From positions 1 through 64,000 of the forward strand of contig JAYQTA010000006.1 of the NCBI GenBank assembly GCA_038147155.1: a stretch of DNA of 64,000 bases. The letters are read 5' to 3'. A program made the translations under genes and the position numbers. The DNA is from Australimonas brisbanensis (GTDB lineage: Bacteria > Chloroflexota > Dehalococcoidia > Lucifugimonadales > Australimonadaceae). The notes under the pieces are model-generated. The model saw only the letters and a list, made by a program, of their open reading frames with translations. It did no database searches and had not been told where the DNA came from. Shown here piece by piece: positions 41,642-49,596 of the stretch (its first letter is position 1; every line of letters begins with the position of its first letter).

Positions 41642-41920
41642 GTGACAATGGACAGTGGCTACCGGTTGTTCGTGGGCAACATGCCCTTCCGCATGAGCCG
41701 AGAGGAGCTCAACGACCTGTTCGCCCAGGCGGGGGAGGTGGCCTCGGTGCACATCCCCACGGACCGCGAGACGGGCCGCCCGCGTGGCTTCGGCTTCGTG
41801 GAGATGGGCACAGGTGAGGCCATGGAGCAGGCCATCTCCATGTTCAACGGCTACTCCGTGGAGGGCCGGGCGCTGGTGGTCAACCAGGCGCGCCCCCGCG
41901 AGCAGCGCGCCCGCTTCTAG
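41642..41920 (+). CDS. RRM-type RNA-binding protein
   Basis: A 92-residue single RRM protein like the Rbp proteins of cyanobacteria and some other phyla. RNP2 is RLFVGNMPF and RNP1 is RPRGFGFVEM, with a short basic tail. It probably binds mRNA, perhaps in cold or stress response. The GTG at 41642 has GGAGG six bases upstream; the ATG two codons later is the alternative. The untranslated leader could allow post-transcriptional control. The stop codon overlaps that of the converging methyltransferase. Confidence 0.9.
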   Translation: MTMDSGYRLFVGNMPFRMSREELNDLFAQAGEVASVHIPTDRETGRPRGFGFVEMGTGEAMEQAISMFNGYSVEGRALVVNQARPREQRARF

Positions 41921-42681
41921 GACGCCGGACGGACGGCGACGAACATCCCGTAGCCGTAGTGCGTGCCGTACCGCTCGTAGAGCGCAGCCTCATCCCGCTC
42001 GGCCTGCACCACCGCCTGCGCCGGTGCACTGTGCCCGTGCCGGGCTAGGAACGTGTCCATGCGGGCTGCGAGAGGGCGATAGTACCGCTCCGTCCAGCAC
42101 GCGGGCGGCAGGACGAAGAACCCCGCCGAGGCATAGCCCGCGCGCTCCAGGTCCGCCATGCGTTCAGAGGCCGAGCCCATCTGCGGATACTCGGCGGCCC
42201 AGTGCGCCTGCAGCGCGGCGGGCCGCTCCGGCGCGGGGGTGAACCAGATCAACTCGGACACCACCAGCACCCCACCCGGTCGCAGCAGCCGGTACCAGGC
42301 CCCCACCCCCTCGGCGAAGCCGATGTTGTAGATCGCCCCCTCCGACCAGAAAACGTCGAAAGAACCCTCTCCGAACGGGAGGGCGTCGATGGAGGCCTTG
42401 ATCGGGGTGATGCGCTCGGCCAGCCCCTGGCTGTCCACCCAATCGACCAGCACCGCGAGCAGGTCGGGTGAGAGATCCACGGCGCTGATGCGCGCGTCCA
42501 ACTCGCGGGCGAGCACGAGAGAGGCCGCCCCCGTCCCGCAGCGGAGGTCCGCGATGGTGAGCGGGCGTGTCCGGTCCAGACCGGCGAGGGCGATGGCCTG
42601 GCGCGTGGTGGCCTCGCTCCCCGGCCCCTGCCGCTCACCGTCGCGATGCAGGTCGATCAGCAGCGCCAGCTCGTCCGTCAC
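41917..42681 (-). CDS. Class I SAM-dependent methyltransferase
   Basis: A 254-residue methyltransferase. Motif I is LTIADLRCGTGAASLVLAREL, with Arg instead of the usual Gly after ADL. It is followed by the acidic ISAVDLSPDLL, then IDALPFGEGSFDVFWSEGAI and LLRPGGVLVVSELIW. It looks like a ubiE/small-molecule type. The GTG start overlaps the threonine synthase stop (GTGA), so the two are cotranslated. Substrate not known. Confidence 0.85.
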   Translation of the reverse strand: MTDELALLIDLHRDGERQGPGSEATTRQAIALAGLDRTRPLTIADLRCGTGAASLVLARELDARISAVDLSPDLLAVLVDWVDSQGLAERITPIKASIDALPFGEGSFDVFWSEGAIYNIGFAEGVGAWYRLLRPGGVLVVSELIWFTPAPERPAALQAHWAAEYPQMGSASERMADLERAGYASAGFFVLPPACWTERYYRPLAARMDTFLARHGHSAPAQAVVQAERDEAALYERYGTHYGYGMFVAVRPAS

Positions 42682-43868
42682 GCCCGCCGTGCGCTGGCCG
42701 GCCCGTCCAGCATGTCGAGGTACTTGAAGCCGGAGCCGGTGTTCATGAGCACCGTCTCGGCCTCGGCGGACAGGAAGCCGGTCTCGCGCAGTTTGCGGTA
42801 GCCGGCCAGGGTGGCCGCGCCCTCCGGCGCGGGCCAGATGCCCTCGAGGCGCGCCATCTCGCCCACCGCCGTGCGGATCTCATCCTCGGTGACGGTGATG
42901 GCCGTCCCTCCGGACTCGCGCACCGCCTGCAGGATCAGGTAGTCACCCACGGCAGCGGGCACCCGTATCCCAGCGGCCAACGTGGCCGCGTTCTCCCACG
43001 GCTCGGCGTGGTCGACGCCCTGCTCGAAGGCGCGCACGATGGGCGCGCACCCTGCGGCCTGCACCGCGATCATCTTCGGCCGCTCCCGGCCTATCCACCC
43101 CAGCGCCTCCATCTCCGCGAAAGCCTTCCACATGCCGACGATGCCCGTGCCGCCGCCCGTGGGATAGACGATGGCCTCCGGCATGCGCCAGCCCAGGTCC
43201 TGGGCTATCTCGTAGCCCATGGTCTTCTTCCCCTCAACCCGGTACGGCTCCTTGAGGGTAGAGACGTCGAACAGCCCCAGCTCGGCGGCACGCTCGCGGG
43301 AGATGCGCCCGGCGTCGGAGATGAGCCCGTCCACCATAGTGACGTGGGCCCCGGCCAGTTCAGCCTCGCGCCGGTTGGCCGCGGGCACGTCCTTGGGCAT
43401 GAACACGTGCGCCTCCATCCCGGCGCGCGCCGCGTAGGAGGCGAGCGCCCCGCCCGCGTTGCCCGCGGTGGGCACGGTGAGGCGCGTGAGGCCCAGTTCC
43501 TTGGCCCGCGAGACCGCGGCGGTCATGCCCCGCGCCTTGAAGGAGCCGGTGGGGTTCACCCCCTCGTCCTTGATGTACACGGTGCGCGCGCCGGTGGCTC
43601 GCTCCACGTTGCGCGCACGCAGCATGGGCGTGCCGCCCTCCCCCAGCGTCACGACGTTGGCCTCATCCCGCACCGGGAGCAGCTCGAAGTAGCGCCACAG
43701 GCTGGCCGGGCGGGCGGCCAGGGCGTCGCGGTCCACCTCCCGGCGGGCAGCGGCCAGGTCATAGCGGGGGTAGAGCACCTTGCCCGCGGAGGAGAGGCCC
43801 TGGGGCTCATCGGCGCTCAGCACCTCGCCGGTGGCGGTGCACTCCAGGTGGGTCAGGAAGCTGCGCAT
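42678..43868 (-). CDS. thrC: Threonine synthase
   Basis: A 396-residue PLP enzyme converting O-phosphohomoserine to threonine. N-terminal zinc-ribbon-less segment LTHLECTATGEVLSADEPQG, then LGEGGTPMLRARN, the PLP lysine in NPTGSFKARGMTAAVSRAKE, and the glycine-rich phosphate loop in YPTGGGTGIVGMWKAF are typical. The methyltransferase gene overlaps its end. Homoserine dehydrogenase and kinase are not nearby. Confidence 0.92.
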   Translation of the reverse strand: MRSFLTHLECTATGEVLSADEPQGLSSAGKVLYPRYDLAAARREVDRDALAARPASLWRYFELLPVRDEANVVTLGEGGTPMLRARNVERATGARTVYIKDEGVNPTGSFKARGMTAAVSRAKELGLTRLTVPTAGNAGGALASYAARAGMEAHVFMPKDVPAANRREAELAGAHVTMVDGLISDAGRISRERAAELGLFDVSTLKEPYRVEGKKTMGYEIAQDLGWRMPEAIVYPTGGGTGIVGMWKAFAEMEALGWIGRERPKMIAVQAAGCAPIVRAFEQGVDHAEPWENAATLAAGIRVPAAVGDYLILQAVRESGGTAITVTEDEIRTAVGEMARLEGIWPAPEGAATLAGYRKLRETGFLSAEAETVLMNTGSGFKYLDMLDGPASARRA

Positions 43869-43889
43869 GGGGGCAACTCCAGTGGTGGG

Positions 43890-44279
43890 CTAGAAGGGCC
43901 AGAGGCGGCGCCAACCGGAGCGCCGTCCGGGGGAGGGGAAGTCGATGACCTCTCCCCGCCAGCGCTTCTGGTAGCCACCGGGGCCGGTGCCCGGCCCGCG
44001 CCGGCGGCGGAAGGAGAGGAAGTACCCGGTCACCAGCAGCACGATGCCCGCCCAACCCAGCGGCTGGGTGAGCACGGGGATGAACAGGGAGCACACCCCC
44101 GCCACCACCAGCAGGCCCAGGCCCAGCGCCAGCATCCAGCCGGGGCTGAGCCGCCACCCTCCGCCCGGCGGACGGGGTGGGCGCTGGCGGCGAGGTGGAC
44201 GGGAGGGGCCGCCGGGCAGGTCATCACCCCCCCGGCCCAGGATGTCCTCGATCTCCCGCTCGTAGCGCTGTTTCACCAC
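43890..44279 (-). CDS. Small membrane protein with basic N-terminal region
   Basis: A 129-residue protein with two adjacent membrane helices (about residues 49-69 and 73-90). They are preceded by a Pro/Arg-rich cytoplasmic stretch and followed by a basic tail. It starts with one of two successive GTG codons (44279 or 44276) behind AGGAG. A conserved-looking start KQRYEREIEDILGR resembles small Actinobacterial and Chloroflexota membrane proteins of unknown role. Confidence 0.6.
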   Translation of the reverse strand: MVKQRYEREIEDILGRGGDDLPGGPSRPPRRQRPPRPPGGGWRLSPGWMLALGLGLLVVAGVCSLFIPVLTQPLGWAGIVLLVTGYFLSFRRRRGPGTGPGGYQKRWRGEVIDFPSPGRRSGWRRLWPF

Positions 44280-44381
44280 CGCTCTCCTGCGGCGCGGGGC
44301 CGCACGCCGAGCATACCAGCGGTGCGGGTTGGCGGGTGGCGTATCATTGCGGTGCGCCCAGATGGGGCGAGGAGCGAGGCA

Positions 44382-44621
44382 ATGCCGACGGCTCGGGTGG
44401 TGCTGGACGTACCGGCGCTGTGCTGCGAGGGGTGCGTGTCCTCGGCTGCCATGGTGCTGGAGCAGATCTCCAACGTGCAGGTGGTGGGGGCCGACGTGGA
44501 CGCCCACCAGCTGACGGTGGACTACGACCTCTCCCTGGTCACGCCCAAGGCGCTGGCCACGCAGTTGGCCGCCGTGGGTTACCCGGTCACCCACTCCCAC
44601 GCCCCGCGCACCCAGGACTGA
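44382..44621 (+). CDS. Heavy-metal-associated (HMA) domain protein
   Basis: A 79-residue protein consisting of one HMA ferredoxin-like domain, like CopZ-type metallochaperones. The metal loop is VPALCCEGCVSS, with Cys15 and Cys18 as CXXC plus an extra Cys14. It lacks the usual Met before the motif. GAGG precedes the ATG and a TATCAT box lies upstream. It converges on the CDF transporter gene six bases away, suggesting shared metal handling. Confidence 0.88.
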   Translation: MPTARVVLDVPALCCEGCVSSAAMVLEQISNVQVVGADVDAHQLTVDYDLSLVTPKALATQLAAVGYPVTHSHAPRTQD

Positions 44622-44627
44622 CCCGCC

Positions 44628-45548
44628 CTAGGGCAGGTGCGCCTCCTCGGTGCAGTCGGTGCCATCGCCCCGTTCCAGCTGGACCGTCACGTGGCTGATT
44701 CCGTGGCGCTCGGCCAGCACCCCGCGCAGGCGCTCCTGCACGGAGCGCACGGCGGGGCCCACGCAGTCGTCGCAGATGGTCACGTGGGCGCTGAGGGCGT
44801 GGTAGCCCGAGGTGATGGTCCAGATGTGCAGGTCGTGCACCCCGTCCACCCCCTCCACGGCGGCGATGTCGTCGTAGACCGTCTGCACGTCGATGTGCCC
44901 CGGCGTGCCCTCCAGCAGCACCTGCGCAACCTTCCACAGCAGCCGCCCGCCGCTGAAGGCCACCAGCGCGCCGATGGCCACGGCGATCACCGGGTCGGCG
45001 ATGACCCAACCGAAGGCCATGATGAGGATGCTCGCCACCAGCACGCCCACCGAGCCTGCGGCATCGCCCAGGACGTGCAGGAACGCGCCCTCCACGTTGA
45101 GGCTCTCACCCGCGCCCTCGTGCAGCACCCATGCGGCGGCGACGTTCACGCCCAGGCCCACGGCGCCCACCGCCAGCATCAGCGGCCCGTCCACCTCGAC
45201 AGGGGTGCGGAAGCGACCCGCCGCCTCCCAGAAGATCCATCCCGCGATGGCCCACAGCCCCGCGCCGTTGGCGAGCGCCGCCAGCGCCTCGGCGCGCTGG
45301 AGGCCGAAGGTGTAGCGCCGGGAGATGGCCCGGCCACCGGCCCACAGCGCGAACAGCGCCAGGCCCAGGGAGGCCACGTCCGTGAGCATGTGCCCCGCGT
45401 CCGAGAGCAGGGCCAGGGAGCCCGACCACAGCCCACCCACCACCTCCACGCCCAGGAAACCGGCGGTGAGGGCGAAGGCGATCCACAACCGGCGCCGAGA
45501 GCGCTCGCGGCGCTCCTCGTGGGCGTGATGTCCGTGGTGCTCGTGCAT
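44628..45548 (-). CDS. Cation diffusion facilitator family transporter
   Basis: A 306-residue CDF (CzcD/ZitB type) zinc or cobalt exporter. A His-rich start (HEHHGHHAHEE) is followed by six helices with LLSDAGHMLTDVASLGLALF and FLHVLGDAAGSVGVLVASILI, giving the HXXXD and HXXXD metal sites. A C-terminal cytoplasmic domain HVTVQLERGDGTDC follows. No Shine-Dalgarno is visible; a promoter with TTGACG and TAGGCT ends eight bases before the ATG, implying a leaderless mRNA. Confidence 0.92.
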   Translation of the reverse strand: MHEHHGHHAHEERRERSRRRLWIAFALTAGFLGVEVVGGLWSGSLALLSDAGHMLTDVASLGLALFALWAGGRAISRRYTFGLQRAEALAALANGAGLWAIAGWIFWEAAGRFRTPVEVDGPLMLAVGAVGLGVNVAAAWVLHEGAGESLNVEGAFLHVLGDAAGSVGVLVASILIMAFGWVIADPVIAVAIGALVAFSGGRLLWKVAQVLLEGTPGHIDVQTVYDDIAAVEGVDGVHDLHIWTITSGYHALSAHVTICDDCVGPAVRSVQERLRGVLAERHGISHVTVQLERGDGTDCTEEAHLP

Positions 45549-45556
45549 GCAGCGCC

Positions 45557-45585
45557 AGCCTAGCCAGGCCACCCGCATGCGTCAA
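45557..45585 (-). promoter_or_regulatory. Promoter of the CDF transporter (leaderless)
   Basis: On the minus strand TTGACG (45580-45585), a 17-base spacer and TAGGCT (45557-45562), then only eight bases to the start codon at 45548. Transcription would begin at or next to the ATG. Confidence 0.65.
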
Positions 45586-45617
45586 AGGCGCCTGGCTGAC
45601 GGGTGCGGCCCGATGCG

Positions 45618-46268
45618 CTAGAGGCCGACGAACCGCACCGTGGCGTGGGCCTTGTGGATCTTATTCAGGTTCACCAGCAGCGCGGTCAGCTCCTCCAGGT
45701 AGCGGGAGTTGACCAGCGTGCCCGCGTCCACCCCGCGCATGCCGCCCACTTGGTCCGCCAGGGCGATGGTCTCAGCGCGGGTGTCCGCATTGTCGGCGCA
45801 TACGCCCACGTCGCCCTCCAGCCGCAGGTCCGGCTTGAGCAGGTCGCGCGCGCTCAGGTTGTGGAAGGCAGAGGCCACGCGCGCGGTGGGCAGCAGGTCG
45901 CGCACCAGTTCACCCGCCGAACCCTCCGGCACGATGGTGGCGATGGCGGAGCCACCCTCGAAGGTGAAGGGGGCGACCACGCTGATGACCAGCTTGCCCG
46001 CAAGGTGCGGGGCCAGATCGCGCACCGTCGAGGCGAGCCCCTCGAAGGGGACGGACAGGATGACGGTGTCCGCGGCGGCGGCGGCGGGCGCGTTGGCATC
46101 GCCCGTGATGGGCAGCCCGGCGCGCACCTCCAGGAGGCCGCTCGCGGCCTCCTGGGCGCGGCCCGCGTCGCGCGAGCCGATGATGACGGCGTGCCCCGCG
46201 ATGGCGAAGCGAAGGGCGAGCCCCCGGCCCTCGGGCCCGGAGCCGCCGATGATGGCGATGGTGGACAT
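45618..46268 (-). CDS. npdG: NADPH-dependent F420 reductase (NpdG-like)
   Basis: A 216-residue Rossmann-fold protein of the F420:NADP oxidoreductase family, which exchanges hydride between F420 and NADP. STIAIIGGSGPEGRGLALRF binds NADP and SRDAGRAQEAA supplies the phosphate contacts. VASAFHNLSARDLL and the C-terminal NSRYLEELTALLVNLN match NpdG. GAGAGG precedes the ATG. It implies that the organism makes coenzyme F420. No other F420 gene is in the window. Confidence 0.85.
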   Translation of the reverse strand: MSTIAIIGGSGPEGRGLALRFAIAGHAVIIGSRDAGRAQEAASGLLEVRAGLPITGDANAPAAAAADTVILSVPFEGLASTVRDLAPHLAGKLVISVVAPFTFEGGSAIATIVPEGSAGELVRDLLPTARVASAFHNLSARDLLKPDLRLEGDVGVCADNADTRAETIALADQVGGMRGVDAGTLVNSRYLEELTALLVNLNKIHKAHATVRFVGL

Positions 46269-46321
46269 GCGAACCTCTCGTGAGGGGATTGGCCGGGCCA
46301 TGATAGCGGGGGAAGCAGGTC

Positions 46322-46327
46322 TACAAT
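46322..46327 (+). promoter_or_regulatory. -10 box directly before the VWA gene
   Basis: TACAAT lies six bases before the ATG at 46334 and no ribosome site is present. This is the geometry of a leaderless transcript. The -35 region is weak. Confidence 0.5.
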
Positions 46328-46333
46328 CAACCC

Positions 46334-48343
46334 ATGCAACCCGGTGAGCGGCTGCGGTATGGGCGGTGGGACGGAAGCCAGGAGCCGTTCGGCCCTGGCG
46401 GGCCTGGTGCGCTGCTGGATGCCATCGGCGCGGATGTGCTGGAGCCGGGCGGGCTGGAACGTGCGCTGCGCAACTTGCTGCGGCGGGGACTGCCGCCCGA
46501 CCAGGGCGGAGTGCCGGGCCTGAGCGAACTGCGCAAGCGCCTGGCGCAGCGCCGCCAGCAGATGCTGGAGCGCCACCGCCTCGACTCGGTGACGGACAGC
46601 CTGCGCGCCAAGCTGGCCGAGGTGCTGCGCCTGGAGCGCACGGGCATCGAGCAGCGCCTGCGGGATGCCGCCCAGCCCGGCGCCGACCCCGCGCTGCGCG
46701 ACCTGCTGCGTCAGCGGGCGGCGCGGGCCGAAGCCTCGCTCAACGCGCTCCCGCCGGGACTGGGCGAGGCGGTGCGCCGCCTCCAGGAGCACGAGTTCAT
46801 CGACCCGGACGCGCGCCACCGCTTCCAGGAGCTGCTGGACGAGCTGCGCCGTGGGATGCTGGGAACGGTTTCGGAGCGCGTTCGCGAGCAGGTGGCGGGG
46901 CTCACCCCCCAGGACATGGACGCCTCCCGGGAACTGCTCCGCGACCTGAACCGGCTGTTGCGAGCGCGCGAGGACGGGCAGGAACCGGACTTCGGCGGGT
47001 TCATGGCCCGCTGGGGCGAGGCCTTCGGACACCCGCCGCCCCAGGGCCTGGACGAACTGCTGGAGCGCATCGCCTCCCAGATGGCGCAGCTGCGCTCCCT
47101 GCTGGCCAGTATGAGCCCCGAGGAACGCGCCGAACTGTTCGCGGCGCTGGAGGCTGCGCTGGACCCGGCCACCGCCGCAGAGATGGCGGAGTTGGCGGAG
47201 CACCTCTCACGCCTGATGCCCGGAGCCGCCGACGGAGCGCGCTTCCCCTTCCAGGGCGAGGGGGAGTTGGGTATGCCCGAGGCGATGGAGGTGATGGGCC
47301 AACTCGCCGGCATGGAGGCACTGGACACCCAGCTGCTGGAGGCCATGCGCTCCGGAGACCTGTCCGGGCTGGACGCCGAGGCGCTGGAGGCCGAACTGGG
47401 CGAGGAGGCGCGCGAGGCGCTGGAGCGGCTGGGTGAGGTGGAGCGCGAGTTGGAGGAGGCGGGCTTCCTGAAGCGCGATGGGGAGCGGCTGCGCCTCACC
47501 CCGGCGGCGGTGCGACGCATCGGCCAGCAGGCGCTGCGCGAGCTGTTCGCGGGCCTCAAACCGGGCCGCCCCGGCGAGCACGAGACGGCGACGCGCGGCG
47601 CGGGGGGCGAACTCACCGAGCAGACGCGCGCCTGGGAGTTCGGCGAGCCACTGGAGCTGCACCTGCCCCGCACGCTGATGAACGCGGTGCAGCGCGCGGG
47701 GACGGGCACGCCGGTGCGCCTGGAGGTGGAGGACTTCGCCCTGCGTGAACGCGAGCACTCCTCCCGCGCCGCCACGGTGCTGCTGATCGATCAGTCCCGG
47801 TCGATGGGGCTGTTCGGCTCCTTCACCGCCGCCAAGAAGGTGGCTCTGGCGCTGGAGTCGCTCGTGCGCTCGCGCTTCCCCCGCGACCGGCTCTTCATCG
47901 CCGGTTTCTCCGACTACGCCCAGGAGATACGCCCGGAGGAACTGGCAGAACTGGAGTGGAACTCGTGGCGCTCCGGCACCAATCTGCAGCACGCGCTGCA
48001 ACTGGCGCGCCGGTGGCTCGCGCCCTACGGCGACTGCACCAAGCAGGTGTTCCTCATCACCGACGGCGAGCCCACCGCCCACCTGGAGTCGGGGCGGGCG
48101 CTGTTCAACTACCCGCCCACCCCGCGCACGGTGCGGGAGACGCTGCGGGAGGTGCATCGCGCCACGGCGGCGGGCATCACCATCAACACCTTCATGCTGG
48201 AGTCCTCGCCCTACCTGCAGGACTTCGTGGAACGCTTGAGCCGCATCAACCACGGACGCGCCCTCTACACCGACCCCGACCGGCTGGGGCGCTACGTGCT
48301 GGTGGACTTCCTGCGCGGGCACGGCCGGCGCGTGGGCGACTAG
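46334..48343 (+). CDS. Large von Willebrand factor A domain protein
   Basis: A 669-residue cytoplasmic protein. The first 400 or so residues are Glu/Arg/Leu-rich and probably helical. The C-terminal third is a VWA domain with MIDAS residues in VLLIDQSRSMGLFGSF, a Thr in WRSGTNLQHAL and an Asp in VFLITDGEPTAH. Such proteins often work with a MoxR-type AAA ATPase in assembly of metal enzymes, but none is adjacent. No signal or membrane segment is visible. The gene appears leaderless. Confidence 0.8.
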   Translation: MQPGERLRYGRWDGSQEPFGPGGPGALLDAIGADVLEPGGLERALRNLLRRGLPPDQGGVPGLSELRKRLAQRRQQMLERHRLDSVTDSLRAKLAEVLRLERTGIEQRLRDAAQPGADPALRDLLRQRAARAEASLNALPPGLGEAVRRLQEHEFIDPDARHRFQELLDELRRGMLGTVSERVREQVAGLTPQDMDASRELLRDLNRLLRAREDGQEPDFGGFMARWGEAFGHPPPQGLDELLERIASQMAQLRSLLASMSPEERAELFAALEAALDPATAAEMAELAEHLSRLMPGAADGARFPFQGEGELGMPEAMEVMGQLAGMEALDTQLLEAMRSGDLSGLDAEALEAELGEEAREALERLGEVERELEEAGFLKRDGERLRLTPAAVRRIGQQALRELFAGLKPGRPGEHETATRGAGGELTEQTRAWEFGEPLELHLPRTLMNAVQRAGTGTPVRLEVEDFALREREHSSRAATVLLIDQSRSMGLFGSFTAAKKVALALESLVRSRFPRDRLFIAGFSDYAQEIRPEELAELEWNSWRSGTNLQHALQLARRWLAPYGDCTKQVFLITDGEPTAHLESGRALFNYPPTPRTVRETLREVHRATAAGITINTFMLESSPYLQDFVERLSRINHGRALYTDPDRLGRYVLVDFLRGHGRRVGD

Positions 48344-48364
48344 GCCCTCCGGGGCGGGAAACAT

Positions 48365-48388
48365 GGGCCCCGCTCTGGGCCCCCTTTT
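48365..48388 (+). terminator. Terminator-like hairpin after the VWA gene
   Basis: GGGCCC at 48365-48370 pairs with GGGCCC at 48377-48382 across a six-base loop, followed by CCTTTT. It lies 22 bases past the stop of the VWA gene. Confidence 0.6.
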
Positions 48389-48402
48389 GGGGAGTTCCCC
48401 CG

Positions 48403-48432
48403 TTGACCCACCCTCCCACGCACCGTTACTCT
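48403..48432 (+). promoter_or_regulatory. Possible promoter of the small membrane protein gene
   Basis: TTGACC (48403-48408) and TACTCT (48427-48432) are 18 bases apart and precede the TTG start at 48469 by about 36 bases. Confidence 0.45.
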
Positions 48433-48468
48433 TGTACTAGTGAAGCGTTTCACACGTGAGGAGCAGCC

Positions 48469-48825
48469 TTGACGCACCACCCCTACGGTCACGAGTTCGA
48501 GCTGGAGGTCCTACCTCCCGGCTGCGAAGAGACCAAGATGGGCTGGTTCTTCGGAGCGACCCGCCAGTGGCGCGGGCCCAATGGGCTGCACATCCGTGAG
48601 AAGCAGGGCCGCCTGGTGGCGCACATCGACCGCGAGGACCCGCGCCACAACCTGCTGGGCCACCTGATCGCCGACACCCCTGCCGAGTTGGCCTACGGCG
48701 TCAGCGCCGGTGCCGGGCTCATCGCCTGGCTCATGGGCTCCATGGAGCACTCGCTCATCTGGGGCGCCTCCACCGCCGTTCTGGCCCTGGCCCTCTCCCT
48801 CCTGGCCCGCCGCCGGTACGAATAG
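48469..48825 (+). CDS. Small membrane protein of unknown function
   Basis: A 118-residue protein. The N-terminal 70 residues are soluble and charged (FFGATRQWRGPNGLHIREKQ); two helices follow at about residues 73-90 and 94-111, then RRRYE. The TTG start at 48469 is supported by GAGGAG eight bases upstream. I do not recognise the family. It lies just upstream of the pyr operon promoter and is probably separate from it. Confidence 0.65.
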   Translation: MTHHPYGHEFELEVLPPGCEETKMGWFFGATRQWRGPNGLHIREKQGRLVAHIDREDPRHNLLGHLIADTPAELAYGVSAGAGLIAWLMGSMEHSLIWGASTAVLALALSLLARRRYE

Positions 48826-48859
48826 CTGGCGCGCGAGGGGGCTGCGCCCCATCTCCCCC

Positions 48860-48889
48860 TTGCTGCATGCATGGGGCGATGCCTATACT
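48860..48889 (+). promoter_or_regulatory. Promoter of the pyr operon
   Basis: TTGCTG (48860-48865), an 18-base spacer and TATACT (48884-48889), five of six matches to the -10 consensus. Transcription from about 48896 gives a leader of roughly 150 bases before pyrR. Confidence 0.75.
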
Positions 48890-48924
48890 TGCCTGAGCCG
48901 CAAGAGCGGCTGCCGGACCTTTAA

Positions 48925-48952
48925 ATCCAGTCCCGTGAGGCTGGCAAGGAAC
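48925..48952 (+). promoter_or_regulatory. PyrR-binding loop in the pyr leader
   Basis: The sequence ATCCAGTCCCGTGAGGCTGG has CCAG pairing with CTGG and the loop CCGTGAGG, which fits the PyrR recognition pattern CNGNGAGG of pyr mRNA leaders. PyrR binds this hairpin when UMP is abundant. Its 3' half, CTGGCAAGGA at 48941-48950, can instead pair with the 5' arm of the terminator at 49019-49028 (eight of ten positions), forming an antiterminator. The two folds exclude each other. Confidence 0.85.
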
Positions 48953-49018
48953 GGTGCAGCAGCGGGCGCCGCACACCCCCCCAGCGGGGAGCGAGCCGCC
49001 GCACAGCGTACGCACCCG

Positions 49019-49042
49019 CCCTCGCCAGCTGGCGAGGGTTTT
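49019..49042 (+). terminator. Attenuator terminator before pyrR
   Basis: CCCTCGCCAG (49019-49028) is followed directly by its full complement (49029-49038) and then TTTT. The stem would close with a four-base loop. The ATG of pyrR is only two bases after the T-tract, and the GAGGG ribosome site (49034-49038) is the 3' arm of the stem. So the same hairpin could end transcription and also hide the ribosome site. Confidence 0.85.
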
Positions 49043-49044
49043 CC

Positions 49045-49596
49045 ATGCCCAACGAACGCCAGCTGATGAGCGCCGACGACATGCGCCGCGTCGTCAGCCG
49101 CATCGCGCACCAGATCCTGGAGCGCAACCAGGGCGCCGCCAACCTGGTGTTGCTGGGCCTCCAGCGCCGGGGCGTCCCCCTGGCTGAGCGCGTGGCCGCC
49201 GCCATCCGGGAGTTCGAGGGCACCGACGTGCCCGTGGGTGCGCTGGACATCAACCTGTACCGCGACGACCTCACCTCCCGCCCGCAGCCGCTGGTGCGCC
49301 CCACGCAGCTGCCGGTGTCCGTGGACGGTCGCGTGGTGGTGCTGGTGGACGATGTGTTCTACACCGGCCGCACGGCCCGCGCGGCACTGAACGCGCTCAT
49401 GGACCTGGGCCGACCGGAGCAGGTGCAGCTGGCGGTGATGGTGGACCGCGGCCACCGCGAACTGCCCATACGGGCCGACTACGTGGGCAAGAACGTGCCC
49501 ACCTCCCTCACCCAGGAGATACAGGTGCGTGTGAGCGAATTCGACGGGAAGGAAGAGGTGGGGCTGGTGGAGCACGAACGGACGGTGCTGGCATGA
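49045..49596 (+). CDS. pyrR: Pyrimidine operon regulator PyrR / uracil phosphoribosyltransferase
   Basis: A 183-residue bifunctional protein: UMP-sensing RNA-binding attenuator and uracil phosphoribosyltransferase. LMSADDMRRVVSRIAHQILE at the N terminus, GLQRRGVPLAERVA, the PRPP motif VVLVDDVFYTGRTARAAL and the C-terminal VDRGHRELPIRADYVGKNVP are diagnostic. The gene directly follows the attenuator, so it is part of its own feedback loop. Its last codon overlaps pyrB (ATGA). Confidence 0.96.
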   Translation: MPNERQLMSADDMRRVVSRIAHQILERNQGAANLVLLGLQRRGVPLAERVAAAIREFEGTDVPVGALDINLYRDDLTSRPQPLVRPTQLPVSVDGRVVVLVDDVFYTGRTARAALNALMDLGRPEQVQLAVMVDRGHRELPIRADYVGKNVPTSLTQEIQVRVSEFDGKEEVGLVEHERTVLA

